Counted from the first letter of the stretch, positions 1-12,025 are shown. The stretch is DNA of 64,000 bases from Antedon mediterranea (GCF_964355755.1 NC_092679.1:22196432-22260431); one strand, 5' to 3'. Notes: generated from the sequence alone by a model not told the origin. Numbers and translations: made by a program.

Positions 1-307
1 CATTTCCCCCAGTTAAAAAAACATAAAAATTAGCGCCATCAACGGTTTGTTAAGCGTGGTTCCCACTAGAACGCAACGCAGCGACGTATCGACCCTGTAT
101 TGCGTAATCAAAAGTGGAAACCGACGACACAACAATGCTGCAAACATCACAGGTTTGATTTCACGCAGGCGGGGGCAAAGCTTTATGATTTTTATACCCA
201 ATGCAATTGTCATTTCCCTCTATTTTACATTCTGATTTTTTAAATGTTAACATACTTCCTAGTTACACTGTTTGATGACATAACACGACTTTCTTTTCAT
301 CTTTCAG
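1..307. other. intron preceding the KCNK exon
   Basis: The reading frame that enters the K2P exon is open back to about 244, but the residues before 308 do not resemble a channel. A pyrimidine-rich tract ending in CAG lies at 297-307. I read 1-307 as intron, with the upstream exon outside the window. It holds a fragment of the TTCCCACTAG-ended MITE family near its left end. Confidence 0.8.
56..100. repeat. fragment of TTCCCACTAG-ended MITE
   Basis: GGTTCCCACTAGAACGCAAC at about 58 matches the ends of the elements at 7257-7409 and 8463-8596. No right-hand partner is visible nearby, so this is a one-sided remnant. Confidence 0.5.
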
Positions 308-1227
308 GTTTTGGAATGACGTCACCGTCAACAAACAATGGAAAAGTATTCTTAATTTTGTACGGAGTGCCCGGATGTGCAGCAACCATTTTATTTTTCA
401 ATCTCTTTTTAGAAAGACTCATCACGTTTGTAGCTTATGTTTTAAAGGAATGGCACAAACGAAATGTAAAGAGAAGAGCATTAGCTGGAAATGGTCCAGT
501 CGACCAAAGGATTGAAGCAGAGATTGATGAAGAACTGGAGAGGTGGAAGCCTTCTGTTTATCGAGTAATGGTGTTACTGGGAATAGCAGCGACTGTGATT
601 GCGCTATGTGCATCGGCTATGTACACTTATGTTGAAAATTGGGAATATTTTGAGAGTTTCTATTTCTGTTTTGTAGCCTTCAGCACAATTGGATTTGGAG
701 ATTACGTCACAAGTCAAAACAGTAACTATGATAGACAATTCGCATATCGATTTGGAAACTTTTGTTTTCTTGTAGCGGGAGTATGTTGTATATATTCAAT
801 GTATAATGTTGGATCTATAGTTATCAAGCAATTCCTAAATCTTGTATTGAAAAAGTTAGAATGCCGTTGTTGTCAAAAGCCAAGACCGCGAGCGAGGCGG
901 AACGCCATCACTCCCGGTCATGGAATGCGGCAACAAGGCGTCCAACGACAGGGAAGTGCAGGTAGCAAGAAAATCCAGAAAAAAGTGGAAGTCAAAGATA
1001 TTGATTCAAACTATGATAGCGACGCGGAGATGAATCACGGAGACGGCCGCCGTATGTCGGGTGAGATGATATCTCTCAAAGATTTTCTTGCACATAATAA
1101 AGTATCTCTGGCAGTTATGCAAAAACAATTGTATGAGAGTCAAAATAATCAGAACAGTCGGAGTAATGGGGCGCTTGGGATGCCAATTGGGGGCGTGGCC
1201 ATTGCTGATGATAAGCTACAAGAGTAG
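308..1227 (+). CDS. KCNK13: THIK-type two-pore-domain K+ channel, last exon (5'-partial)
   Basis: This is the last coding exon of a K2P leak channel of the THIK (KCNK12/KCNK13) group, a plasma-membrane background K+ conductance. The exon opens inside the first selectivity filter: the Gly codon is split by the intron (acceptor CAG at 305-307) and continues GFGM. As I recall, vertebrate KCNK13 is also split at this filter, so exon 1 with TM1 and most of pore 1 should lie left of the window. Next come TM2 (around KVFLILYG to LITFVAYVL), TM3 (YRVMVLLGIAATVIALCAS), pore 2 with filter TIGFGD, and TM4 (NFCFLVAGVCCIYSMYN). The cytoplasmic tail carries GRRMSGEMISLKD, very close to the vertebrate THIK tail, including an RRxS site. 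The frame closes at TAG 1225-1227. Assignment to KCNK12 or KCNK13 is open; an invertebrate copy is probably co-orthologous to both. Confidence 0.93.
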
Positions 1228-1397
1228 ACAATTATGTTGATATGCAAAAAATATATTTCAATTACTCGAACAAAAAACGCCGATATAAACATTTCAAAGC
1301 CAAACAAATGTTATGTATGTAAGTTTTACACTTTGTCCAGACTATTTCTAATCATATGTTGAGCAAAAGTGGCCTTATTTCATATATTTAGGTCCTA

Positions 1398-1403
1398 AAT
1401 AAA
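1398..1403 (+). promoter_or_regulatory. candidate polyadenylation signal of the K2P gene
   Basis: AATAAA about 170 bp downstream of the stop codon, in AT-rich sequence with no other gene on this strand nearby. Position and motif only; the cleavage site is unknown. Confidence 0.4.
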
Positions 1404-1883
1404 ACGTGTCCTGTGGCATTGCTGTATCTAGTATTTTTTAATAATTTAGGTTGTGTATACAAAATGAATTACAATAAGTTAATTGGTACGTGGTTAGAAA
1501 TCAGTAGCGTATTTTAATTATTTGTTATGAAATTAAAGTAAACGGATTAATGGGACTAAAAACCTGTATCGTACCAATTCGTACTAAAGTCGCACTAACG
1601 CACAACATTAAGTTACGTACATATAGCCCAAAGTGAAGGAAAACGCTATATAACCTTTGCTATAGGTCCGAATGTATAATGTAAACATATCAATATAGAC
1701 CCTATGCTATAGAAACATTGTATATTGTGTGAAAAAAATCTAGATTTACCGTCCCAAACTATTTTGTAGATTTGTTTTGCCAAAGGACTTGGCGTTTTAT
1801 ATTTAATGAACACAGCTTTATTTTAAAGTGAATTAATATCAAATATTAAATTATTGATGTGAAATTCAGGAACCAAGATATTA

Positions 1884-2054
1884 AGGGGATTCCGATTTGC
1901 GATGACCTATGACCTATGAACAGGTCATGTTAATTCATTGTGCGCATGCAGAGAGGTTAAGACGTAAATGTGACGGTGTCTTGGTGTTCAGGTCTTGTCG
2001 CCGACAGACACATTAATGGGTAGGTCATAGTTCATCGCAAATGGAAAACTCCCT
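1884..2054. repeat. MITE-like element with about 29-bp terminal inverted repeats
   Basis: The left end begins AGGGGATTCC and continues with TTTGCGATGACCTATGA. The right end reads TCATAGTTCATCGCAAATGG and ends ACTCCCT, its approximate reverse complement. ATTA occurs on both flanks and could be a target-site duplication. There is no coding capacity. The element near 9270-9472 shares the CGAAAACTCCCT end and a GTGCGCATGC core, so it is a relative. Confidence 0.65.
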
Positions 2055-2077
2055 ATTATTAGCTTGGAATTGGTTTT

Positions 2078-2175
2078 GTGATTATTATTCCGACACTCGG
2101 ACCGATGTCCGAACGAAGCTGTGATTGGTGCAGCGCAACCTTCGGCCACTCACCCATTGTCGGAAAAATAATCAC
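2078..2175. repeat. 98-bp inverted-repeat element
   Basis: GTGATTATTATTCCGAC at the left is mirrored by GTCGGAAAAATAATCAC at the right with one or two mismatches, enclosing about 65 bp without coding potential. This looks like a short non-autonomous DNA transposon. Confidence 0.6.
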
Positions 2176-3187
2176 ATCATTTTGACGAATTAACATTTTA
2201 CAAAAATATTAACATAAAAAAAACATAAAAATATCAAATGTAGAGTTACATAGATTTTAAAATATGATATAAGTAACTGAAAAAAGCTATTTTAAGAGCA
2301 TCACATTTATATAGTTGTTGGACGAGGCTTAATAGCTTCTCAATTTGATTACAGTAAGTCTATAATAATTATACATACCTGTACACTTATATTAATTCTC
2401 AATTATTGGTTCACCTCTACTCATACATTAATACTTGGATGTGAACCAATACATACATCATATCTTTTGTTTTTAATAAACGTAATGTATAACCCATAAA
2501 AAATATTTACAATTATAATAAACTCCTTCATTGATGTATACTCCTTCGGCTGATGCATCTATTTGCGTATTATTCTATGCAAGTTAAATAGACGGATTTC
2601 GATAGGTAGGGCCTAGGATATCGGAAACTAACGTACCTACTAAAAAAAGGAAATATACACTCCTTTTTATTGTACATATAATAAGATCTATATATAATGT
2701 AAAAAGTAACTTCCTTTTAACTAAAACTATTTATCGTTAAAAGGAATCAAAGATTTTTCAATATCTAAAAATGTCTTTTTTTTCTAAATGTGTGCGTGTG
2801 TGTGATGTGCTACGAACGTACGTCTGTGGAATATTAACGCGGTTTTGCGAATCATTTTAGTTTTTTTTTCAGAGAGTTTGGGGCAATATTGAGAATTGTA
2901 ATAATGTTATTCAGTGACCTTTGTCCTTTGTTTTATGCAGAATATAAATCGAAGCATTCCCACAATTTACCTTACTAAGCGTAGATAGATACATATATTA
3001 TTATTTATATTTTAGTTTGAATCAACGATTGAATAACACAAATAATTATACTGATTCAAACAATTAGTTTATTATGAAAAAAGAATTAATAATATAATAA
3101 TAATCTTGCAATTTATTATCAATGTGTTAATAATAATAATTTTATTATTTATATTAATTTAGGTTTTTTACGATCTTGTAAGTTTCA

Positions 3188-3334
3188 CATTGAGCTCGGA
3201 TTTAGTCCGGTGGCCAGAGAAAGCTTCAGTCTATTTTTCGATTTCGATCACACGGTTCAATTCTTAAATACTACATCCATAAAAAAATAGATTCTTTATC
3301 TGGCCGCCACCGGACACGAATCCGTGCTCAGTGT
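3188..3334. repeat. MITE-like element with about 40-bp imperfect inverted repeats
   Basis: The left arm contains GAGCTCGGATTTAGTCCGG followed by TGGCCAGA. The right arm contains TCTGGCCGCCACCGGACACG followed by AATCCGTGCTC. These are complementary with a few mismatches around an AT-rich centre that contains no gene. Confidence 0.6.
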
Positions 3335-4297
3335 AGATGACAATGGTGATGGTAGTGATGATAAGTGCGCTATTGCGCAGTAAAAAAAATTGCAAGCGCG
3401 CGCACATCACATGTTATGGGAATTTAACTTATGTTAAATCAACACCGGTAACCAAAATAAAGTGACAAAAGGAAGGCTTAAGCCACACAAATAAAGTAAA
3501 ATGGCCAAGTAATATTGAAATTTAGTTGCAAAATATATTTGGAGAATAATTATAAATTACAATTAAAAAAAATATTGATTGATGTTTCCATGGTTATTTA
3601 TTGTTATCACTTATTATCAATATATTATCACTTATCATCATTATTATATAGTTTTATATGTTACTATGTTTAAAAATGAGAATTTTGTAAACATTATCTT
3701 TAGCTTTAAAATTGTGTTGAGTTATTGTTGGTTTCATTAGCAACTGAGTAAAAAAAATCGTATTATAAAATTTACGACTAGGTGCATTGAATTACCTAAT
3801 CAAATTACCACAACATTGGTTACGCGTTTCCGTCATTGATTTTTACGACTTCGACGCGTCATACTAGGCGCGCCATACATAAATTAGACGTTTATCTAAA
3901 AGATGATGTTAACACGTTTGGCGAACGATTCAATGTTCATATATTACTTTTTGTTGTTAAGACCCCGGTTAAGACTTAAAATAATAACGAATAAAACACA
4001 TTATTTTCTATACGGCGTTAACATAAAGGAGCACAGGTACAGTAATAGTCGTAAAATGTGCATTTAAACATTTTTATTATGAACCCATTAAATTTAATAT
4101 CATTGCATGATTTCCTGAAAATTAATGAGAAAAACTTTACAGTTATTAAGGATTAATACCCATCAAATATGTTTTTATGAATATTTGAAATTACTCAATA
4201 TGTTATTAATATAGTATTTTACTTTATAATGCTATAACATAACCTGTCCATGTGCATTTATATATACACGTATGAAGTTTCGTACATAATTTAAAAA

Positions 4298-4500
4298 AAG
4301 ACACAAAAGTGGCGCGTGCGTACCATTATTATCAATGTTTAAACGCGCGCGTCAACGTTTGTATCTCCTTGTGGTGATATACTTTATCATGTACGAAGTA
4401 TAATGATTTTTCGTACATGTGTATGATTATTTTATAAAAGACACAAAAGTGACGCGCGCGTACCATTAATATCATTGTTTTAACGCGCGCGTCAAATTTT
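4298..4500. repeat. duplicated CG-rich hairpin module
   Basis: Two copies about 145 bp apart share GACACAAAAGTG, then GACGCGCGCG (first copy slightly degraded), an AT-rich loop of about 23 nt, and CGCGCGCGTCA. In the second copy the 11-bp arms are perfect complements. Each arm is alternating purine-pyrimidine. No coding frame is credible. Confidence 0.6.
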
Positions 4501-5288
4501 ATTGTGGTCTTCAAACACACCGACGTAGAATACACTATTTAGTCTTATTTCTGCTAAAATAGCATACAGCCCTAGAATTGTTATCGGCCATGTTCTCCAT
4601 ATTCAATTGTTTTAACTACAGTTCATGCTTAATTTAAAACTGTTACATAATATATGTATTGCGCAATTTGTGTGAATTATCAAGGCTAGGTTTTCATCAT
4701 CAATATTGTACACTAAGGCCATAAATAATATAAAAGGCGATGCGACAAGTTTTAACGTTTGAAAATCAATTTCTCCTCCCCTATTCCCGCAAGAATATCG
4801 CAAATCGACTTTAATATGCTTAAAACAATAATATTTCCCAAGTCTAGAAGCAGTGGGTTCATTAATGGCTGTTTCAAACATAGTAGAAAGGTCTTGTCAA
4901 AATGAGGTCTTTTAGATTCAAAGTACAGTTGTATAAGATGAAAAAAAAATGTATATATTATCATTGGTAGTTTACGGTAACTATGGTAACATAGCTATTA
5001 AGTATATCATATTATTTGGAAATAAAATCCTTTCTTTTAATCGCTATTTCATTGATTTTTGTAGTTAATTAACATAACATGAATAATTCATGAGCACTTT
5101 AGATGATAATTTTAAAGGTTGTTTTATTTTAAAATTCAGACAATCTTCTTACAATAATGCGCCAACGATAATTAGTTAAAAGTGCGTTTACACGGTTTCA
5201 TTAAACCATATTTTAATTTGTGATCACTTAAACTGTATGGCAATGTACAATAATATGTGATTCTACAGAGACGTGCCCTAACAATGGT

Positions 5289-5306
5289 GGGGGGGGGGGG
5301 GGGGGG
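5289..5306 (+). repeat. poly(G) run of 18
   Basis: Uninterrupted G18 on the + strand in otherwise AT-rich DNA. It is the first of four long G runs on this strand between 5.2 and 13.7 kb. Confidence 0.9.
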
Positions 5307-5713
5307 CAAAAAGACTTGCCCTAAAAGTAAGGGCAGTCAACATTAGGGCAACAATACTGAATTCTTTTGTAATTCATAAGTATAATAGCTGAAACGGATG
5401 TCTTCTGAAAGAAGAAACTAAATGTTATTGCGGTAACAATTACACTCATCTGCAGTTATACATTATGCCTAATAGTAGGCCTGCAATATCAATTGGTGAT
5501 TCACACAAAAGGAAGAGATCTGTAGGTATAGTTGAGGGTATACAACGAATACCCTCATCTCTAAGGAATTGCATAGTGTCCAATTTGAAGCATCTTCTGA
5601 CTAAAGCCGCTATGACACGGAGTTGGAAAATACAGGCCTAGTTGCAAAATACACATGCCCACCAAATCACCAGAATTGCATAGTGTTAAAAAGTTCATTA
5701 AAATATCTACCAA

Positions 5714-8700
5714 CTAATTGATTATATGTGTAAAGATCTGTAATCGTTTATTGTCAACTTCACTGACGACAATTCTACCGTCTGTCAAAACCGTGACATC
5801 TTCAGGCCACTTTAGCTGTCCTTCTTTCGATCCTTTCTTTCCCAATGTTGTGATACACGTCCCTTTCATGTCCAAGATCTGGATTCGATTGTTGTCGCTG
5901 TCAGCGACAACTATCCTGCCTTGTTTGTCAACCGCGATGCCATTTGGAGATTTGAACTGGCCGAGTCCTTTGCCGCGCTTTCCAAATTTGTGATGGAATT
6001 CTCCATCTAGACTGAATATTTGTATGCAGTGGTTGTCCCGATCGGACACGATTATTTTATCTTGGTTGATAGCAAGGTAGGATGGGAAGCAGAATTGGCC
6101 TTCTGCCTTTCCTTGGCTACCAATTCGTCGAAGAAACTCTCCGTCAGAGGTAAAAACTTTGACAGAATGATTACAAGTATCGCACACGTAAATGTTATCG
6201 TCTGCATCGCATGCAACGCCTGCTGGGTAATATAACTCATCTTCCTTTTGACCCTTGCTGCCAAACTTTCGTAGAAACTGTCCATTTTTATCCCAGACAT
6301 GAATGCAGTTATTCACGTGATCAGAAACGACTATGTGACCTCTGTTATTGATGCAGACACCAGTTGGTGACGTGAAGTACTCACCACCTAATGCGTACGA
6401 TCCAAATGAGGTTTTAACCTCTCCACTTGCGTTCATGATTCTGACGCACTGGTTTCCTTCGTCAGCCACGGCAATCACGTCTCCGGACACGAAGGCGACT
6501 CCTTGCGGACCGCTATTGAGTTCTATGACTTCCGAATAAGTTTCTGGCTTTGAAGTTTCCTCGATTGTGTTCTTTACATTATACGGAGTATTTACTGTAT
6601 TGGAATTGTAAGGAGGAACATGGCAACCGTATTGCGAATACTGCAATCCACCGTGGGCCCCTTGAGGGATGTGACCTGGCTGAGCTGGCATGGCATAGGC
6701 AGGGGACGGGCTGTAGGCTGGTGGCGGTTGAGCTGGGTACGGGTAACTCGGTTGATATTGCGGTGGTTGTCCTGGATGATTGTTATGGTCAGCTGGAGCT
6801 CTGATCGGTGGCGTGTCCGATAAAGAAAGCTCGCTTATTTTTGTCTGTAAACTTTCAACGTACTCTCGTAATTCTCTCAGCATTTCCGCCGACTCTGTTC
6901 CTGGAAGTTTCATTTCTTCAGTGACGTCATCTGGAAAAGATAAAAAAACACAATCTGCTGGTAGATACGGGTAATTCAATTACTCTCAATTACAAGCTAC
7001 AGCTTTGCGAAATGATATTGCATAATTTGTCAACATAATTAAAGTTAAAAAAGCCGAATTTAATTTCAGTTTCCAAGGTCAGACTTCATGGTAATTATTC
7101 TATTGTGTTACACTATGTGTGTTTATTAAATAAAATCATAACCTTGTCTAATTCGATGCATGTCGAATTAAAAAGGAGAATTTTACATCATCATAAGACT
7201 GGCTTGTGTTTTCACGGTATATTATCTTCGATCATTACAAGGAAATATCAAGCGCAGTTCCCACTAGGACGTAACACACAGACGTAGAGGCAACGCAAGC
7301 GAGTTGACCAATGACAAGCAACAGTTCGAATAATCCATCGCTTGTGTGTTGGTCAAATCACTTACAGTGCGTTGCGCTTCCGTCCTTGCGTTGCGTTTCT
7401 AGTGGGAACAAAGCATTAGTGATAATATTGGAGAAGTAAAGGCGATACGATGGTGTTGATAGTGACGATGGCGGTGATAACGTCAGTTAAAAACCCCAGA
7501 ACTTAAAGGTAGCGTTATATACGCGACTAACAATGTTTCTGTCTGAACTACAGAAGGCGGATTAGTGTAAGACAACTGTTACGCTTCGTATCTGGAGTTG
7601 GAATAACGATGATACAGATAATCAATAATGATAATGATCACGGTTGAAAACAATAAACTTGTTTATTTTATGCATTTTATTGCGTTCATTGTAGTTATCG
7701 AGTTACTCTATTCCATTGTATTAATCACGGTTAGACTAATAAACTATCTCATATAATATTGATTAAACGCAAAATATGAATATATATCGCTTTAAAGTAC
7801 ATTAACGGTTATATAGAATGTGAGTACTTTTAAACGATTTTATTTGAATAATATTAATTCCGTAGTATTTTAACCACATTGACGTAATTTAAATCCATCT
7901 CATTTTTACGGCCACCGTACCTTTAGACTAATATCATTTAGGAGAGTTTGGTCCAATCTTAAAGTCTGTCACAGTTATCAAAGTAGAAGACTTAGATACC
8001 TGTTATCCATAAATTATATCCATACGTTGCTCAATTATTTTTTAATATGAAAATTAAATAGTTTAACAAGCAGAGCATGACGCCGCCGCGCGGCAGACCT
8101 ACCTTGATGGAACGCCGCAAGAATGTCATTGCGACCAACTTTCTCCAGCGTCTTGCAAAGTAGTTTCACCGTCTCAATCGATGAGCCTTTCTTGCGTTTG
8201 AACGAGAGAAGCATGGCGAATATCTGGTTTTCTGTTGTTGCGTTGTCCCTCTTAAGCCGGTCCAGTTCACTATAACTGATGCCTAGGTAGGATGCGATGG
8301 ACTCCCATTCGTTGCCGAGGTCACTGGCAATGTTTCGCAGAAGTTGCTCCTTTAGGAGATCTGGAAAGACAATGATACATTAGTTGGAAATGAATTAGGG
8401 AAAGAATTTTAGAATTTTTAGATATAAATGTGGCTATAGACCCGTGGAAATATGGCATTAGCTTGTTTCCAAAGTAACGCAACGTAAGTGATTTTACCAA
8501 TCATAAGCGATGGATTATTTGAATAGTGGCTTGTCAGTGGTCAATCCGCTTGCGTAGCGTGTACGTACGTCCTGGCGCTGCGTGTCTAGTGGGAACCACG
8601 TTTTAGTTGGAGATACGTAGACATCATACTTATATATCATTGCATTGTGATGATAATGGTAAAGTAATATTTATAGGACTTTAGTCCTGCGTAAATAAAA

Positions 8701-8840
8701 AAAAACCAAGCATAATGTACTTTTTTTTAAATGTTTTAAAAAATATGCGGTTTATCCAGGAAAGAGTAAAGAGACAAAAATAAATATTCAAAATAATTTA
8801 TTCTACCTGGCTTCTTCCGCAGTCCGCCCGATGACGTCAT
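5714..8840 (-). CDS. Death domain-NHL repeat protein (three exons)
   Basis: The coding exons on the minus strand are 8807-8840, 8103-8360 and 5714-6930, joined through GT/AG sites with matching phases; together they give 502 residues. The start MTSSGGLRKKPD comes from a 34-nt exon and is the least certain part; a palindromic ATGACGTCAT overlaps its ATG. Residues about 12-97 form a Death domain (LLRNIASDLGNEWESIASYL, then a six-helix pattern ending in KVGRNDILAAF). A short helical stretch follows (about 111-134, AEMLRELREYVESLQTKISE). Next is a Pro/Tyr-rich linker with two PPxY motifs (PPQY about 153, PPAY about 167). Residues about 234-502 hold six NHL repeats, each with a (S)P-x-G and D-x-x-N-x-x-I/V pattern, enough for one six-bladed propeller. 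NHL propellers bind RNA or protein; Death domains form homotypic assemblies. A scaffold or adaptor role is inference. There is no RING or B-box, so it is not a TRIM-NHL ligase as seen here. I do not recognise a named orthologue. Confidence 0.88.
7257..7409. mobile_element. MITE with GTTCCCACTAG termini (complete copy)
   Basis: The left end GTTCCCACTAGGACG and right end CTAGTGGGAAC are reverse complements. The interior also mirrors itself (AACGCAAGCGAGTTGACCAA against TTGGTCAAATCACTTACAG). About 153 bp, non-coding, inside intron 2 (6931-8102) of the Death-NHL gene. A hAT-type origin is possible but the flanking duplication is unclear. Confidence 0.75.
8463..8596. mobile_element. MITE with CTAGTGGGAAC terminus (degraded left end)
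   Basis: Same family as 7257-7409: the right end TCTAGTGGGAACC is intact, the interior motifs AACGCAACG and CAATCATAAGCGATGGATTA match, and the left end is mutated. It sits in intron 1 (8361-8806) of the Death-NHL gene. Confidence 0.65.
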
Positions 8841-9269
8841 TGTATTGCGTGCGGACAGTACAGTGTTTTTATAGACTTAATTCTTTTATTTCCTTTTAAC
8901 AGCTGATTTGCGTTTTTAATGGCAGTTAACAGTGACTGAAATGTTACAAAAATACATAATGTTATTTGTAATAATTAACCTGTTTACAAATACGTGACGA
9001 TTTCATCTAAGTCTTCTTTGAAGAAATTCTAAATAAACTAACAACATCAACATCATTAGCAGGATGTCGGAAGCAGAACAAGAACAAGAGGTATTTTGAA
9101 TGTAAATGTCTTACCGAACCTCTATATAGGGGACATTTTCAAGACCAAAACAAAAAGGCTGTGTAAAACATATATTTCCATTCGTCCATGTCTATAGGAC
9201 AGGTTTCCTTCTTAAAAAGGGGTGTCCCAGATGAAGGGTTCCATACTGTAGGCCTATTTATCAAAATCA

Positions 9270-9472
9270 TCAGCGATGTGTACAACTTGCGACGACCGAC
9301 GACTTAGGTGTCTAGTCATGTTATCTTTGTGCGCATGCGGTGATGTTAGGACGTGTTTCCACTATCCCCATCTCGACACACCTTTGATGGTGTTTAGGGC
9401 CAGGCGACGACCTACGACATTAACTAATTAACCTAATTCGGTCGTCGTCGTCTAAAATCGAAAACTCCCTAA
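9270..9472. repeat. inverted-repeat element related to 1884-2054
   Basis: CGACGACCGACGAC near 9291 is mirrored by CGGTCGTCGTCGTC near 9440. The element ends CGAAAACTCCCT and has a central TGTGCGCATGC like the 1884-2054 element. Boundaries are approximate. Confidence 0.5.
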
Positions 9473-10466
9473 TGTTGACGCTTGTACACGCGAAGCAGGT
9501 TGTGTGTGTGTGTGTTTGAAACAAGTCTTATTTACCCGGGTGATAATGCGCCAATGACGTCATCAAATTAAAGGGGTTGACCCAGAACATTTTAAACGAG
9601 AGAGTGGTAACATATATTAGTCCTTCGTAGTTTTTCAAAAATAGAACGAACATTCATTTTAGCTGCAAAGGGGGAAGCGCTCCCGCGCCTGAATAACAAG
9701 GGCCTGCATTTATTTGTTGCCGGCATACTGGAAACCTCTTTATTTAACTAAACCTTACACCATGTAGGCCTAAATGGTTTATTCCTTAGCAACAACTTTT
9801 AATATTGTCAAGTTAACTTCTTAGGGTCAATGAACGCAAAAGGAACCTGGATTTTATTACAATACTTCGAGTTTAATGCACGCGTGTAACATTCGTATGA
9901 CACGAGAGGACGTATGTGGCATTATTGTAATAATACCGTTCCGGGCAAGGACCAACTATAACTTGTACATCGGGTAAAACAAGTTTTGAAAATAAGTATA
10001 CACGCGAGTGCCACTCGTGATTTGCTCGCATGGGTTCACAACAGGTTACTTGTTTTACACAGAGACGGGCAAGATACGGTAGTTAGTAGAAATCAAGCTA
10101 ACACTCTCTGGTTATCGCGAACGACGCAGAATAGAAATGATTAATTCCATTTAGATTTCGAAATGTCACATAAATTAAGGAGATTCGAAACACATTTATT
10201 ATCATGTCTTTGAGTACAAAACCTCCAAGTACTTAACTGAGCATGCGTGCGCGTGTCGTCTGAAACCACTTGACATGATTTGCAGATGATTTTAAATTCG
10301 AATTGAAAATACTTCATTGAACAAGTTGAACTATGATATTGGTGTAGGTAATTAGGCCTACCGTACCTTCAAGTGTAAATATAAAGAGGTCGAGGGTTCG
10401 AGATTACGTGTTGGATCCCAAGGTGTAGGCTATGTGTGTGGGGTGAAGGGAGACGAGGTGTGGCGA

Positions 10467-10483
10467 GGGGGGGGGGGGGGGGG
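10467..10483 (+). repeat. poly(G) run of 17
   Basis: G17 on the + strand, flanked by further G-rich sequence (GGTGTGGCGA before, GGAGAGGGGGAGG after). Confidence 0.9.
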
Positions 10484-11336
10484 TTTGGAGAGGGGGAGGT
10501 AGAAATCCAACAAATAGACCTATCTCCTTTTGACAGACTTTTAATATTGTCAGAACTCTTTCGTTAAAAATCCTAAAGTTACGTTATAAACAATATGGTT
10601 TCTAATAAACTCTTTCCTTTAACAACATAAAACGCCGTCTAAATATGAATGAATAATCAATATTTGAAAGAAAAATCTAGGCCTAAATAGGCTTAAAACC
10701 TACAATACAATAGAACCAATTTCACTTGTCAAAGTCCGCACTACCTAATATAAAATTTACTAATAATAGTCCTATAATATAACAATAAATCTTACCTTAT
10801 ATTTCAATACATTTCCAAATATGGATAACGTGTATCATATCCAGCACAAGGACTATTTTATTGCAACTCCCGTCCGAATAAAGCACATGAAAAAAGTTTT
10901 AAAATATCATGGCGCGGCTGAAGTATTGCCTTAAGTTTGATATCGGTGTTAAAAAGTTAAGAATTAAACAACAAATGGCAGTGAAAATAGATAAATCACT
11001 CTCCAGGATGCTGTCTAATTAACACTCTTTGTTTTCAGACTTTATTTACAATCCGTTTCCAACAATAAAATGATTAATTTTCCTTCCCTGTTTTTCGGGA
11101 CGTCTTTTTCTGTGGAATGCGCGTCTTAATTTGAACGGAAATTAGAGCATCCTGCATGAGTCAAGCGTTTTAAAAAGATTTTTGAAAAAAAATAATAATA
11201 TAGATTATTGACAAATATTATAAAGTACATAATTATGATTATATGAATATTATTATATGATTATAACAACATTGAACACTAATAAACAAATCAAAATTAC
11301 AATACTGTATCGCAAAAATTATTAATAGCAATACCA

Positions 11337-11460
11337 GCCGATTCTTCTTGGTATTTATCTGGAGTTTGCCAGTATCATGGCAAATTCCATGATATAATGT
11401 CGCATGTGACGACGGTGTAACAGCACAGTTTTACAACATCTGGAATCGCGTGTAAAAATA
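11337..11460. repeat. dispersed repeat with AGCCGATTCT end
   Basis: AGCCGATTCTTCTTGG, then GCCAGTATCATGGCAAATTC. This module recurs at 12940-13106, 14828-14963 and 26245-26345 with the CAAATTCTGTAATACAGTGT core and an AGAATCGGCT-like far end. Probably a MITE family; ends are approximate. Confidence 0.5.
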
Positions 11461-12002
11461 CACTTCAGTCTTGACCGTAAGCTAGGTTGTAAATGGCAAA
11501 AAAGGGGGTATTTTTTTTTGGAAAGGGGATTAAAACTATGCTGTATATTGTCGAATTAAAAAATAACAACAATATGTGTATCTTCATGGATGTGTGGGGG
11601 TGGGTGTTGGAGGTGACGAGTGATAAAGAAAGAAAGAATGAGAAAGGCTACTTCTAAATCCTTCGCAGAAGGCCGGCTATAGAAAGGACACAACGAAGAA
11701 AAATATATGATTTATTAACAATGAAAACAAGTCGATTGGCGCAACGATAATAACTGCGTCGGTTATTATTGAATTTAAGGTCGACTTAGCTAAGTCGGGC
11801 GAACAAATTAATTTACTTATTCCCGCCACTAATGCCATCTGCCCGTCTTCGTGACAAGAGGATATGATGATCATGCATGCATGGGTTGTTGATAAAGAAT
11901 ATTTTTTGTCGAAGTCCATGGAGGAAATCCTCCATGCGAAGTCCGAATGAAAAGGCCCCTCGTGCGTTGTATCCAAGCGTTTATTGTCATATTAGATGTT
12001 AT

Positions 12003-12025
12003 GGGGGGTGGGGGGGGGGGGGGGG
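12003..12025 (+). repeat. G-rich run (G6 T G16)
   Basis: Six G, a T, then sixteen G on the + strand, followed by more G-rich sequence. Potential for G-quadruplex formation. Confidence 0.9.

Larger units (their letters stand above)
1404..5713. other. intergenic region between the K2P and Death-NHL genes
   Basis: AT-rich sequence without a credible coding exon; the short open frames here show no recognisable protein. It contains three small inverted-repeat elements (1884-2054, 2078-2175, 3188-3334), a pair of CG-rich hairpins (about 4300-4500) and an 18-base poly(G) run (5289-5306). The right part probably includes the 3' UTR of the minus-strand Death-NHL gene. Confidence 0.6.

Noticed and set aside
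244-307. N-terminal extension of the K2P open frame from the ATG at 244
   Set aside because: The residues show no channel similarity, and a clear 3' splice site (pyrimidine tract, CAG at 305-307) lies exactly where, as I recall, the vertebrate THIK gene is split.
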